Assembly: GCF_000152825.2 (NCBI RefSeq)
Contig: NC_014414.1
Location: 1,054,001-1,118,000 of the forward strand
Direction of reading: 5' to 3'
From: Parvularcula bermudensis HTCC2503
GTDB lineage: Bacteria; Pseudomonadota; Alphaproteobacteria; Caulobacterales; Parvularculaceae
Length of the DNA: 64,000 bases
This document shows positions 1 through 8,047 of the stretch, one piece after another. The notes below the pieces were generated by a model that had not been told where the DNA came from, did not search any database, and saw nothing but the letters and a program-made list of their open reading frames with translations. Made by a program: the position numbers and the translations under genes. The stretch's first letter is position 1. Each line of letters opens with the position of its first letter.

Positions 1-579
1 GCCCCAACTAGTCGTGCCGGCGATGACGAGGCCGAAATTCGATGTGATCAGGGCACCGCGATAGCCGAGGGAATAGGCGGCGGCCATATTGGCCTGCTGA
101 TCGGTGGGCGCGCTTTCGATGCGCCAGGCATCGATGGAGACATCGAGGGTGGCGCCTGAAAAGGCGACCAACCCCGCGCCGATCAACACCATGCCGAGAC
201 CCGATGTCGGATCCGCCCCGGATAATAGGATCAAGCCGAGTACCGTGCCGGTGATCGACACGATCATCCACGACCGGCGATGCCCCACGGCGTTGGTGAG
301 GTTGGGGACACGGACTTTATCGATAATCGGTGCCCAAATCCATTTGAGGGTATAGGCGAGGCCGATCCAGTAGAAAAAGCCGATCGTCGACCGTTCGATC
401 CCCATCTCTCGAAGCCAGATCGATGTTTTCGAATAAAAAAGATAGAGGGGGAGGCCGGAGGCGAAGCCGAGGACCAGCATCGCCACCATTTCAGGTCGCC
501 GATAGGGGGAAAGGAATCGGGCGATCGCGCCGGGTTTCCCCTCTGCCTCTGCCGAGGCGGTCATTTCTGGCTGGGCCAT
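1..579 (-). CDS. AmpG-type MFS permease (partial)
   Basis: This is the N-terminal 193 codons of an inner-membrane major facilitator permease, cut by the left window edge. The start at 579 has a GGAGG eight bases upstream. Reading from there I see a cytoplasmic leader, a first membrane segment followed by GLPLYLFYSKTSIWLRE, then IGFFYWIGLAYTLKWIWAP, GHRRSW and DAWRIE. These are the landmarks of the AmpG family, which imports cell-wall muropeptides (anhydro-muropeptides) for recycling and beta-lactamase signalling. It lies 67 bases downstream of rpsO on the same strand. The family call is firm, but the substrate is inferred because relatives include uncharacterised AmpG-like transporters. Confidence 0.85.
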   Translation of the reverse strand, partial: MAQPEMTASAEAEGKPGAIARFLSPYRRPEMVAMLVLGFASGLPLYLFYSKTSIWLREMGIERSTIGFFYWIGLAYTLKWIWAPIIDKVRVPNLTNAVGHRRSWMIVSITGTVLGLILLSGADPTSGLGMVLIGAGLVAFSGATLDVSIDAWRIESAPTDQQANMAAAYSLGYRGALITSNFGLVIAGTTSWG

Positions 580-646
580 GGCAGCCTCCTCCTATCGAGG
601 GGGAAGGCTAGCCCGGTTCTTGCCGAAATCGAGGGGAAAAGCGCGA

Positions 647-916
647 TTAGCGACGCAGCGACAACCGCTCGATCAAAGACTGGTAGCGATCTTCGCTTTT
701 GGCTTTGACGTAGTCGAGCAAGCGACGTCGCTGAGACACCATTTTCAGGAGGCCACGGCGGGAGTGGTTGTCTTTCTTATGTTCCTTGAAATGCTCGGTC
801 AGATTGTTGATCCGCTCGGTCAAAATCGCGACTTGCACTTCGGGGGAGCCGGTATCGCCTTCTTCATTGGCGTATTCGGCAATCAGATCGGCTTTACGCG
901 CCGGGGAAATCGACAT
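647..916 (-). CDS. rpsO: 30S ribosomal protein S15
   Basis: This 89-residue protein matches the usual full length of S15, which binds 16S rRNA early in assembly of the small-subunit platform. Diagnostic stretches are [17 protein letters not shown], the [12 protein letters not shown] block and [10 protein letters not shown]. The frame is open for 16 codons upstream, but ATG at 916 is chosen because it gives the family length and has a GGAGAAG ribosome site. It is divergent from the histidine kinase at 1042. The intervening 125 bases must hold both promoters. It is an ordinary chromosomal gene and anchors the left part of the window as core genome. Confidence 0.97.
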   Translation of the reverse strand: MSISPARKADLIAEYANEEGDTGSPEVQVAILTERINNLTEHFKEHKKDNHSRRGLLKMVSQRRRLLDYVKAKSEDRYQSLIERLSLRR

Positions 917-1041
917 CGTTCTTCTTCTCCGCGGTGCCAAAGGGATGGTCGCTCGCCAGGGCACCGTCCAGCGAAGTGCTGCCCTTAGTTGATTGACCCG
1001 CGATCCGCAAGCACAAGCAAGACGCTGTAGAGGATGTCGCC

Positions 1042-2601
1042 ATGCTGATTGCGGAATTGCTTGCTCGCCTGCCCGAAGACGAAATCACCTTCCTGCGGCA
1101 GAACCTCGACAAATTGGTGCGTTTCGGATGCGACCTCTTCAATTCAGAGATCGGTCTCTGCGTTCTGGAGCTCCGCCAACGGGTGTGGATTGTCGCGCAG
1201 AATGGCCTCCTGCCGCAGGAGGGGGGCGCTGAATTTCTGCCCCTTAACGACCAAGTGCGACGCTTTCTCACCGATGAGGGAGGGGCCTACGAACGCAAAG
1301 GGATCCCCGAGAATTGTGACCTAAGGGACACCCAGAATCGATCGGCGACTCGCTTGCTCATTGCCCCTCTAAAGCAGGGGGGGGAGGTCGTTGGTCATCT
1401 GATCTTCGCCACGACTCGCGAGGACGCGCCCTCCTACGCTGATGTTGTCGACTGGGCGGAACTGATGGCGATAGGGGTTTCAAGTCGCCTTGATCTTTCC
1501 CGAACCCGGGATGTTCTGCACCAGCAGGATGTCTTTATTCGTCGGATCCTCGACCTTGTCCCTACACAACTCTCTCGGCGGACGGAGGAAGGGACTATTC
1601 TGTGGGCCAATCGGGCTAGTGCCAAAGCCTTTGGCCACGATAGGGGCGAAGACCTTGAGGGGCGGTCATTGGAGGAGTTGGTCCCAGAGCTCGCCCCCCT
1701 TTATCGGGATGACGACTGTTCCGCTATCGCACTGGGTGAGCCAAGCCTCAACCGAATCGAGCCGTACAGGGCGGCAAACGGCCATGCAGGCTGGATGAAG
1801 ACGGATCGCGTTCCCCTGCCGGAGCCTGAAGAAAATAAATCCGTTCTCGTTGTATCCACCGACATTACCGAACTCAAGAATCGCGAAGAACAACTCAAAA
1901 CACTGAATAATAGCCTTACATCCTTTGCGTCTCTCGCCTCTCATGATTTGAGGGCGCCCTTGCGCCAAGCGGGGATGTTTCTCGATATCCTAAAGGATGA
2001 TTTGAGGGCCAAGTCGTTCGATATCGAAGGCGATACGCTCGAAGCCCTTTCCGGTCTTGAGGCCGGGCTGACGCGGATGCGACTGATGGTCTCAGCACTG
2101 TTCAAGCTGGCCCGACTGGATACGGTTGATTTTCATCCGCGTGCGGTGGATTTAAATATTGTGGTGGCAAATACTATCGCCCAAATGAAGTGCACTGTCG
2201 ATCAAGATGCGGTAAATATCGATGTGGGTCAGTTGCCGATAATTCAGGGGGAGGAGACATTATTGATATCCCTTTTCCAAAACTTGATCGACAATGCGTG
2301 TCGGTATGCGAATCAATCGGGGACTAATATTAGGATATATTATCGACGCGATATTCGCCAATTGCAGCATATCATTGTGGTTGAGGACGATGGTCCGGGT
2401 ATTCCAGAACACGCAATGGAAAGCGTTTTCGAGCCATTGCGGCGACTAACCCCAAGGGCGAATGGCGCGGAGGAGGGCATGGGAATTGGCCTCGCGCTGT
2501 GTCGCCGTATTGTTAATGTCCATAAAGGTAGGATATCCTTGGATCCAGAATACTCTTCGGGTGCGCGCTTCTTGATCGCTCTACCCATGCAAGCGGGCTG
2601 A
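1042..2601 (+). CDS. Soluble GAF/PAS sensor histidine kinase
   Basis: This 519-residue sensor kinase has no membrane segments, so it should act in the cytoplasm. Residues about 1-160 resemble a GAF-like sensory domain and about 175-290 a PAS domain. A HisKA helix follows with the phospho-accepting His near residue 300 in the motif [11 protein letters not shown]. The ATPase domain has an N box ([10 protein letters not shown]), a G1 box ([10 protein letters not shown]) and a G2 box ([12 protein letters not shown]). It autophosphorylates and passes phosphate to an aspartate on a regulator. The response regulator 56 bases downstream is the obvious partner. The gene order recalls phytochrome-like kinase/Rcp1-type receiver pairs, but I see no clear chromophore motif. 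The signal is unknown. Confidence 0.9.
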   Translation: MLIAELLARLPEDEITFLRQNLDKLVRFGCDLFNSEIGLCVLELRQRVWIVAQNGLLPQEGGAEFLPLNDQVRRFLTDEGGAYERKGIPENCDLRDTQNRSATRLLIAPLKQGGEVVGHLIFATTREDAPSYADVVDWAELMAIGVSSRLDLSRTRDVLHQQDVFIRRILDLVPTQLSRRTEEGTILWANRASAKAFGHDRGEDLEGRSLEELVPELAPLYRDDDCSAIALGEPSLNRIEPYRAANGHAGWMKTDRVPLPEPEENKSVLVVSTDITELKNREEQLKTLNNSLTSFASLASHDLRAPLRQAGMFLDILKDDLRAKSFDIEGDTLEALSGLEAGLTRMRLMVSALFKLARLDTVDFHPRAVDLNIVVANTIAQMKCTVDQDAVNIDVGQLPIIQGEETLLISLFQNLIDNACRYANQSGTNIRIYYRRDIRQLQHIIVVEDDGPGIPEHAMESVFEPLRRLTPRANGAEEGMGIGLALCRRIVNVHKGRISLDPEYSSGARFLIALPMQAG

Positions 2602-2656
2602 TCACCGGGTGGTCTCTCTCCCGAAGGTGGTTGGGCACATTTGGGAAATAGGTCGT

Positions 2657-3076
2657 ATGGTTACTATTCTCGTCGTGGACGATGATCCAATCGACCAGCG
2701 GTTTATTGCCCGCGCTCTTGATCAGCTCGATGATACTGTCAGGCTCGAGATTGCCTCCTCCGGCGATGAAGCGCTCCATGCGCTCGACCGACCCGAACCG
2801 CCTGATCTCATCGTTCTTGATTTGATGATGCCCGGCATCGACGGCCGACGGTTGTTGTTGCAACTCGAAGGGCATGACGATTGGAGTGAGATACCCGTAG
2901 TTGTGCTCAGTACCGCAAACGATCCGGAGGAGGAGCGGTTCTGTCTTGCCCATCGGGCTCGCGCCTATCTGGTCAAACCCGATTCACGGCGCGGCTATGC
3001 GCAAATTGCCTCACGCTTGCGGCAGGAATGGCGGCGCGACGATCGCCGCGGATCGACCTCTAATCCTGCCGCGTGA
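2657..3076 (+). CDS. Single-domain response regulator (CheY/Rcp1-like)
   Basis: This 139-residue protein is a receiver domain with no output domain. The acidic pocket is VVDDDP, the phospho-acceptor Asp lies in VLDLMMPGIDG, and the conserved Lys is in AYLVKPDS. A receiver of this kind usually acts as a phosphorelay intermediate or signals by protein contact. The frame is open upstream to 2609, but ATG at 2657 directly before VTILVVDDD is the sensible start. It pairs with the kinase at 1042-2601. Its last 17 bases overlap the 3' end of rsmB on the opposite strand, so the two genes are convergent. Confidence 0.92.
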   Translation: MVTILVVDDDPIDQRFIARALDQLDDTVRLEIASSGDEALHALDRPEPPDLIVLDLMMPGIDGRRLLLQLEGHDDWSEIPVVVLSTANDPEEERFCLAHRARAYLVKPDSRRGYAQIASRLRQEWRRDDRRGSTSNPAA

Positions 3077-4427
3077 AGCGGGCCGCATAAAATCCATCCA
3101 TGCCCCCCGCATCCGCGATCAGATCCGGGCGTGTCCGCAGGTGACCGTCCTTCGCCGCATTGAGCGGGCCAAGGCGCTCCTTTTCGTCATCGCTGAGCGG
3201 TTCTGCCGTGAACTGGCTGTGACGGGAGAGAAAGGCGCGGCTACGGTCCTCACCTTCCTCCGCCAGGAGCGAGCAGGTGATAAACATCAGTCGTCCGCCG
3301 GGCCGGACAAGTCGTGCCGCATGGTGGAGCATCTGGTCCTGAAGGGCTGACAGCTCCGCCACATCCTCTTCTTTCTTCGACCACAAGAGATCGGGATGTC
3401 GCCGAACGGTGCCGGTGGCGGTGCAGGGGGCGTCGAGAACGACAAGATCTGCGGGCTCGTCAGGGGAAAAGCCCAGGACGTCGCCGACGAATGTATCCGC
3501 ACGAAGACCCAGACGGGCGAGATTGTCTTCAAGCCGACGCAGTCGCTTGGCTGAAATATCGACAGCGGTCACATGCGCCCCGGCGGCGGCAAGTTGCGCG
3601 GTCTTGCCCCCGGGGGCCGCGCACAGGTCATATACACGCTGGCCCGTCAAATCGCCCAGCAAGCTGATAGGCAGCGCAGCCGCGAGGTCCTGGATCCACC
3701 AGTCCCCCTCGGTGTATCCGGGCAAGTCCTCAATCCGTCCCCCGGCAGTACGGCGCAAACTGACAGGACCTAGCGGGTGGGCCTCAAGCGCGGTGGCGAG
3801 GCGTTCTCGCTCCTTTGGATCTTTGGGCGTGAGATCGAGCGCCGGCTCCTGAACAAAGGCGGCCGCCAGGCGGCGGGCGGTCTTGGCCCCATAATGGCGT
3901 TCAAGTCGGCGCCACAGCCATCCCGGCACATCAGTCCGCGGAGGATAATCCTCGATGAGGGAGGGTCCCTTCTCGACCATACGGCGGCAAAGGGCGTTCA
4001 GTAATTTCGCAAAGCCCGCACTGTCCCGCCGTTCCTTGGCGAGGTCGACCGTGGTTGCGGTCGCGGCGTGGGGGGGAACGCCCAGCAAAAGGATTTGCGC
4101 CGCGGCGAGCCGTAAAAGGGTGATGACTGTGCCTTGAGTGGATTTGAGAGGCCGATCCAGAAAGGTGCCATAGGCCTCGTCGAGGGTATTCTGTCGGCGC
4201 AAGACCGCCATGATCAGCGTGCGCGCAAAGCCCCGGTCAGCCCCTTCAAGATCCTCGAAGGCTTCGCTCTCCGCCATGGCCATGTCGAGGGCCTGGCCCC
4301 GGCGGATGGCAAGAAGGATGTCGAGGGCCGCCCGCCGCGCGGGCAGGCCGGGCTCGTCAGACGGCGCCGGCGTCAGTGTCGATGAGCGGGTGAAACGATG
4401 AGGGGGCACGGGAAAACTCCGGGGCAT
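3060..4427 (-). CDS. rsmB: 16S rRNA (cytosine(967)-C5)-methyltransferase RsmB
   Basis: This enzyme of about 455 residues methylates C967 of 16S rRNA using S-adenosylmethionine. The N-terminal third is the NusB-like RNA-binding domain (ARRAALDIL through VDLAKERRDSAGFAKLLNALCRRM). The C-terminal Rossmann domain carries the SAM loop DLCAAPGGKTAQLA, the catalytic Cys in DAPCTATGTVRRHPDL, and the second Cys in ITCSLLAEEGED. A GTG start at 4463 is also in frame. I prefer ATG at 4427, although neither has a convincing ribosome site. The gene is divergent from the YbjN-like gene and convergent with the response regulator. Confidence 0.93.
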   Translation of the reverse strand: MPRSFPVPPHRFTRSSTLTPAPSDEPGLPARRAALDILLAIRRGQALDMAMAESEAFEDLEGADRGFARTLIMAVLRRQNTLDEAYGTFLDRPLKSTQGTVITLLRLAAAQILLLGVPPHAATATTVDLAKERRDSAGFAKLLNALCRRMVEKGPSLIEDYPPRTDVPGWLWRRLERHYGAKTARRLAAAFVQEPALDLTPKDPKERERLATALEAHPLGPVSLRRTAGGRIEDLPGYTEGDWWIQDLAAALPISLLGDLTGQRVYDLCAAPGGKTAQLAAAGAHVTAVDISAKRLRRLEDNLARLGLRADTFVGDVLGFSPDEPADLVVLDAPCTATGTVRRHPDLLWSKKEEDVAELSALQDQMLHHAARLVRPGGRLMFITCSLLAEEGEDRSRAFLSRHSQFTAEPLSDDEKERLGPLNAAKDGHLRTRPDLIADAGGMDGFYAARFTRQD

Positions 4428-4538
4428 GGGGGATTGAGAGGGGTGGCTTTGGGACCTACACACTTCATCAACAATAGGTTACTGTTCAAAGGGTGGCTGA
4501 GAGGCCAAGGTGGCATGGGTCAAATGGGGGATCGACGA

Positions 4539-5273
4539 ATGGTAAAGACGAAATTTTCGGCATTGGCGCTGGCGGCCTTGATGCCGATGACGGCGGCGGC
4601 ACAGAGCAATGCCTTGACGGCGCCTGACTCACTTGTGTCAAACCCAACATCGATCGTGCCCAGCCTTCACGCCGAAGCACTTCTTCCCATTCTCGATGAG
4701 CTCGGTCTCGATTATCAGGGCGCAACATTGCCCGATGGCCGTCGGATCATTCTTGCCGCCGCGCCGAATGGGCTCAAATTCCAACTGACCCCCACGGCGT
4801 GTGAGAACAATAATAAGCGCTGTCGCGGCCTGCATCTTCTTTCCTTGTTCGAGACCAACGCGCCCTCCCGCACGGTGGCGGCGTTCAATTATCGCTATGC
4901 TTTCGTCTCCACCGGGGTGGACGATAGCGGCGTCGCCTATGTCAGTCGCTATGACATCGCCGATTACGGGACGCCAAAGGGCAATATCGCTGTGTCGATC
5001 GCCAATTATCTGCATATGGCGTCGACCTTCGATCGCCATCTGTTCGAGGCGACCCAGACCGTTCAAAAAGAGGCGTTGGACACCGATCTGGCCGCTAATG
5101 GGCTGAATATGCAAGGCATTCTGGCCGATGGCGATCTTGCGGCACAGATCGGTCTTTCGCCGTCTTCCCACCAGGTTAGCTTTGAGGCGATGACCGATGT
5201 GGTCGATACGTTCATCAAGGCCGACGGGTTGGCCCCAGGCCGTATCGTGAATGCCGTTACCGGCAAGCGATAA
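4539..5273 (+). CDS. Secreted YbjN-domain protein
   Basis: This 244-residue protein begins with a clear signal peptide (ALALAALMPMTAAAQS, cleavage after AAA or AAQ), so it should be exported to the periplasm. The mature part has the YbjN-like pattern of a short alpha/beta domain: an LDYQGATLPDGRRI strand pair, a Cys pair near TACENNNKRCRG, then LHLLSLFE and FNYRYAF. The biochemical role of YbjN proteins is not established. ATG at 4539 is chosen because it gives the signal peptide and has a GGGGG site; the open frame upstream overlaps the rsmB start region. It is the last chromosomal gene before the tRNA attachment site. Confidence 0.7.
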   Translation: MVKTKFSALALAALMPMTAAAQSNALTAPDSLVSNPTSIVPSLHAEALLPILDELGLDYQGATLPDGRRIILAAAPNGLKFQLTPTACENNNKRCRGLHLLSLFETNAPSRTVAAFNYRYAFVSTGVDDSGVAYVSRYDIADYGTPKGNIAVSIANYLHMASTFDRHLFEATQTVQKEALDTDLAANGLNMQGILADGDLAAQIGLSPSSHQVSFEAMTDVVDTFIKADGLAPGRIVNAVTGKR

Positions 5274-5580
5274 GCGATGGGGGCATTGGCCCCAACGCTG
5301 TTGGCATTCTATTTCCCGCATTGACGTCTGGGGCAGCGGGCCTTGCTTGGCTGACCCCTTTCGCCTTCCCCGGGCGTTCGTCGCTGGTGGGGGGCTCTTG
5401 CGGTCAGGCAGTCGCGAGAGCTGCGCGGGGCTGACGTCTCTACTCTTCAGCGGCCCCTATCGAGCGCCACAATGGCCGAAAAGATATGGGGGCATCCCCC
5501 TGATGCTTGAGCTCTGTTGACCGGGATGTCGCAGTTTCCCTTGCTCCTATTCCGTCCATCATGTAGCTACCATGCCTCAA
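5274..5580. other. Gene-free spacer before the tRNA site
   Basis: About 300 bases with no supportable gene. The only recognisable signal is the promoter of the disrupted tRNA at its right end, listed separately. Confidence 0.6.
5541..5569 (+). promoter_or_regulatory. Promoter of the disrupted tRNA-Arg
   Basis: TTGCTC at 5541-5546 and TAGCTA at 5564-5569 are separated by 17 bases and lie 11 bases before the tRNA 5' end at 5581. This looks like the original host tRNA promoter, now driving only a tRNA fragment. Confidence 0.45.
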
Positions 5581-5621
<41 letters not shown>

Positions 5622-5705
5622 ACGCAACCTTTATCTTTTTGAGCTAAAAATATGAAAGAATTACAAGGAGTTACTTAAGGTCATACATTTTGATCCGCTT
5701 TCGAT

Positions 5706-5746
5706 TCAGCACCATGTCAGCACGGTTTCCCGCAAGGTCTTGCAAG
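5706..5746 (+). repeat. Left-arm integrase-site repeats
   Basis: TCAGCACCATGTCAGCAC at 5706-5723 is identical to 51768-51785 beside the integrase. It is followed by CGCAAG (5731) and TGCAAG (5741) spaced exactly 10 bases, matching the CGCAAG/CGCAAA pairs at 51813-51923. Repeats of this type flank the crossover of tyrosine-integrase attachment sites as arm-binding sites. That function is inferred from position. Confidence 0.55.
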
Positions 5747-5800
5747 CTGTGTGATTAGAAACTGGCCGCAAATCGGATTTGGCCTTAAACGAGAGTCAAA

Positions 5801-5877
5801 GGTCCCATAGCTCAGCTGGATAGAGCGCTACCCTCCGAAGGTAGAGGTCACAGGTTCGAATCCTGTTGGGACCGCCA
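5801..5877 (+). tRNA. tRNA-Arg(CCG), complete, inside left end
   Basis: This 77-base tRNA ends in an encoded CCA. Acceptor strands are GGTCCCA and TGGGACC, the anticodon stem is CTACC/GGTAG, and loop CTCCGAA gives anticodon CCG (reads CGG, arginine). The T arm is CAGG-TTCGAAT-CCTG. It contains the same CCCTCCGAAGG core (5831-5841) as the two junction sites. It differs in acceptor stem from the tRNA split between 5581 and 52084, so it is a second arginine tRNA. It is either carried by the element or is a neighbouring host gene trapped by tandem insertion. Confidence 0.95.
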
Positions 5878-6164
5878 TCTCGTTTGATTCTTCAATATCG
5901 TTTGTAGCCCCGTCCGCGCTCATCGCGCGGCGCACTTCGCCCGGCGGATTTTGCCGCCAAAGAGCACCTTGGCGGTCCGGCCGGATCGCCGACCTTGCGT
6001 CCGGCGCTCTGACCGGAGCCGCAGGAACCGTCTTGCGCCGACCGACCCGGCGAGGCTCAGTTCAGGGACGTCCCCAGTCTTATCCGACTGGTCGCTGGGA
6101 CTCGCCGGCGGGGCCGACGCTGCGCTTCCCCCTGGCTGTTGCCAGTAGGGTCGCAGCTTTGATC
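5878..6164. other. GC-rich spacer with small hairpins
   Basis: Frames are open on both strands, as expected at this GC content, but none has a ribosome site or protein-like pattern. A short hairpin GGCGG-N6-CCGCC is visible near 5942-5957. I see nothing else. Confidence 0.4.
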
Positions 6165-6404
6165 TCAGGCTTTCACCAGCGACAGACTCTTTGCGCGGCG
6201 GTTCAAAGACCCAAGCATCACAATAAGCGGAAACACGTCGTGGAGACGCCCCTCCACAAAGGCGGTGCCGCAATCGTCGCAGTTCATCAGAGCATCAAAC
6301 TCAATGTCAGGATCATGAGGCGGCCTATGCTTCACTCGCGAACGTTCCGCGTCTCTCAGGTCTCTGACGTGTGAACTCATACACATCTCATTCGGACAGC
6401 ACAT
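6165..6404 (-). CDS. Small Cys-rich protein, unknown
   Basis: This 79-residue protein begins MCCPNEMCMSSH and has a second Cys pair in NCDDCG near the middle. Together they could hold one zinc ion. The start at 6404 is decided by AGGAG seven bases upstream; the same AGGAGCCAGATC leader precedes the ParB-like gene at 8048, which argues that the gene is real. I do not recognise a family. It is the first gene of the element inside the left end and is divergent from ardA. It may be a small regulator, but that is only a guess. Confidence 0.5.
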   Translation of the reverse strand: MCCPNEMCMSSHVRDLRDAERSRVKHRPPHDPDIEFDALMNCDDCGTAFVEGRLHDVFPLIVMLGSLNRRAKSLSLVKA

Positions 6405-6732
6405 GATCTGGCTCCTTTCCCCGGCTTGTCGTCGGCTCAACTGAAGCGCGAGCAAGTTTCGGGCCACTCCCCCGATAGGATCAGTGGTCACATCCAGCCA
6501 CCTCAGCCTCTCTCCGCCTCAATATCTCTTCCCATCAGTCAGGTGGGCGGACGGTGCGTCTACCAGAGCGCGGTCGCCGCGCAAGGGGGCGGGGCCTTAT
6601 CATCTCTGATCGTCTTTAGGCGTCATACCTACAGCTTCCCCTTGCGCAGCGCCCTGATGCGCTCCGGCTGAGCACCTCCTCGCCGCCCACCCGACTGTCG
6701 GGAAAAGAACGCGGGCGGGGAAGGAGACTGAC
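6405..6732. other. Divergent promoter region before ardA
   Basis: These 328 bases lie between the small Cys-rich gene and ardA and must hold promoters for both. A short inverted repeat, CCCGA-CTG-TCGGG, is visible about 35 bases before the ardA start. I see no gene. Confidence 0.4.
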
Positions 6733-7299
6733 ATGACTGACCAACTCGCAACCACTGCAACTGTTGCAGCCAGCGCTGCACCCGCGCGACCTGATAGACC
6801 CCGCATCTACGTGGCCTGCCTTGCGGCCTACAATTCCGGCTGCCTGCATGGCCGATGGATCGACGCGACCACCCCAGACGAGATTTGGGAACAGGTGCGC
6901 GCCATGCTGGCGGCATCGCCCGAACCGGACGCCGAGGAATGGGCGATCCATGATTATGAAGGCTTTGAGGGAGCGAACCTGTCCGAATACGCCTCATTCG
7001 AGACCGTGTGTGAGCTTGCCGATTTCATCGAGGAGCATGGCGAGCTTGGCGCGAAACTCATGAGCCATTTCGGCGACGACCTCGCCGAGGCGCGCGCCGC
7101 CTTCGAGGACTATGCGGGCGAATATCGCAGCGCCGCAGACTTTGCCGAAAGCCTGCACGAAGACACCGGCACGGAAATACCGGAATCGCTTCGCTACTAC
7201 ATCGACTGGCAGGCCCTTGCCCGCGACATGGCGCTGAACGGCGAGATCATGGTGTTCCAGACGGGCTTTGATGAAGTTCACATCTTCTGGTCACGGTAA
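6733..7299 (+). CDS. ardA: Antirestriction protein ArdA
   Basis: This 188-residue acidic protein is an ArdA. ArdA dimers mimic B-form DNA and block type I restriction enzymes, protecting incoming conjugative DNA. After a 20-residue Ala/Thr-rich leader the family signature appears: RIYVACLAAYNSGCLHGRW, then IHDYEGF, then an Asp/Glu-rich middle, and finally the domain with YYIDWQALARDM and VHIFWSR at the end. GGAGACTGAC precedes the ATG. It heads a run of four co-directional genes. Its place just inside the leading end fits early expression in a recipient. ArdA could also relieve the type I enzyme encoded at 60113-63388, and some ArdA-like DNA mimics inhibit BREX, so effects on the element's own defences are possible but untested. 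Confidence 0.92.
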   Translation: MTDQLATTATVAASAAPARPDRPRIYVACLAAYNSGCLHGRWIDATTPDEIWEQVRAMLAASPEPDAEEWAIHDYEGFEGANLSEYASFETVCELADFIEEHGELGAKLMSHFGDDLAEARAAFEDYAGEYRSAADFAESLHEDTGTEIPESLRYYIDWQALARDMALNGEIMVFQTGFDEVHIFWSR

Positions 7300-7313
7300 G
7301 GGAGGGCTTGGAT

Positions 7314-7526
7314 ATGACCCCCGAAACCACCCGCTATCGTTTCACCGTGGAAGAATTGCAGCAGGCCGACGACTGGTCGGAAGGCTTCTGCCTTGCCTGC
7401 CGCGCACCGCGCGAGTGCTGCGAACCCGATGCCAGCGCCTATCCATGCGATGAATGCGGAGCGCATGCCGTCTACGGCCCGCACTGGATTGCGATTGCCG
7501 GACTCTTCAAGGAGGGCGCGGCATGA
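7314..7526 (+). CDS. Small zinc-finger-like protein, unknown
   Basis: This 70-residue protein has two Cys clusters, CLACRAPRECC and CDECGAH, which suggest a zinc-binding fold. ATG at 7314 is preferred over the in-frame TTG at 7308 because GGAGGG (7301-7306) sits seven bases upstream. Its stop overlaps the next start (ATGA at 7523-7526), so the two genes are translationally coupled. I know of no characterised homologue. Genes of this type commonly accompany ardA and parB-like genes in alphaproteobacterial mobile elements. Confidence 0.65.
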   Translation: MTPETTRYRFTVEELQQADDWSEGFCLACRAPRECCEPDASAYPCDECGAHAVYGPHWIAIAGLFKEGAA

Positions 7527-7999
7527 CGTTCACGGAACGCTTCGACACGTTCGTTTGTGAGGGCGACAGCATCACCTGCGAGGCCCAAGGCTTCGAGATC
7601 ATCGCACGGATTGTGCGCGACGATAGCGGAGATGCGCCCGATCAGCGCCAGGACGGATTCTGGCCTTCGCTCTACAAGGACGCGCCGGGGTTTATCGGCC
7701 CGGGGCCTTATCATGGCCAGCGCTTCGCCAAGGCGCAGGCCAAGGCCGAAGCCGTCATGGCCGCATGGCGCAAGGATGAATGGTTCTATTGCGGGATCGT
7801 TCTGTCCGTCGCGCTTGAGGGCGTCACGCTCGACGCCCATGCCGCGAGCCTTTGGGGCATCGAGGCGAACTATCCCGATAGCGACAACGCCTATCTGACC
7901 GAGGTCGCGCAGGAACTTCTGCCCGAAGCCTTGGACGCAGGGTTCGCCGCCGCCCGCCGCCTTTGCGCAGCCTTTGACCCCAGCGGGGCGCGCGCCTGA
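7523..7999 (+). CDS. Conserved hypothetical mobile-element protein
   Basis: This 158-residue acidic soluble protein overlaps the preceding gene by four bases. The first half has an ITCEAQGFEIIARIVRDD segment and a WPSLYKD motif. The second half includes AWRKDEWFYCGIVLSVAL and LWGIEANYPDSDNAYLTEVA, rich in aromatic and acidic residues. Its acidity and its position after ardA could suggest another DNA-mimic or anti-restriction helper, but no defining motif supports this. The function is unknown. Confidence 0.65.
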   Translation: MTFTERFDTFVCEGDSITCEAQGFEIIARIVRDDSGDAPDQRQDGFWPSLYKDAPGFIGPGPYHGQRFAKAQAKAEAVMAAWRKDEWFYCGIVLSVALEGVTLDAHAASLWGIEANYPDSDNAYLTEVAQELLPEALDAGFAAARRLCAAFDPSGARA

Positions 8000-8047
8000 C
8001 GGCGCGCCCCCAATCCACAAGCCAATCAATCAAAAAGGAGCCAGATC

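Noticed and set aside
5920-6273. 117-codon frame on the minus strand in the spacer after the second tRNA
   Set aside because: It overlaps the better supported small Cys-rich gene in another frame, has no ribosome site, and its Arg/Ser/Pro-rich translation is what GC-rich noncoding DNA gives.
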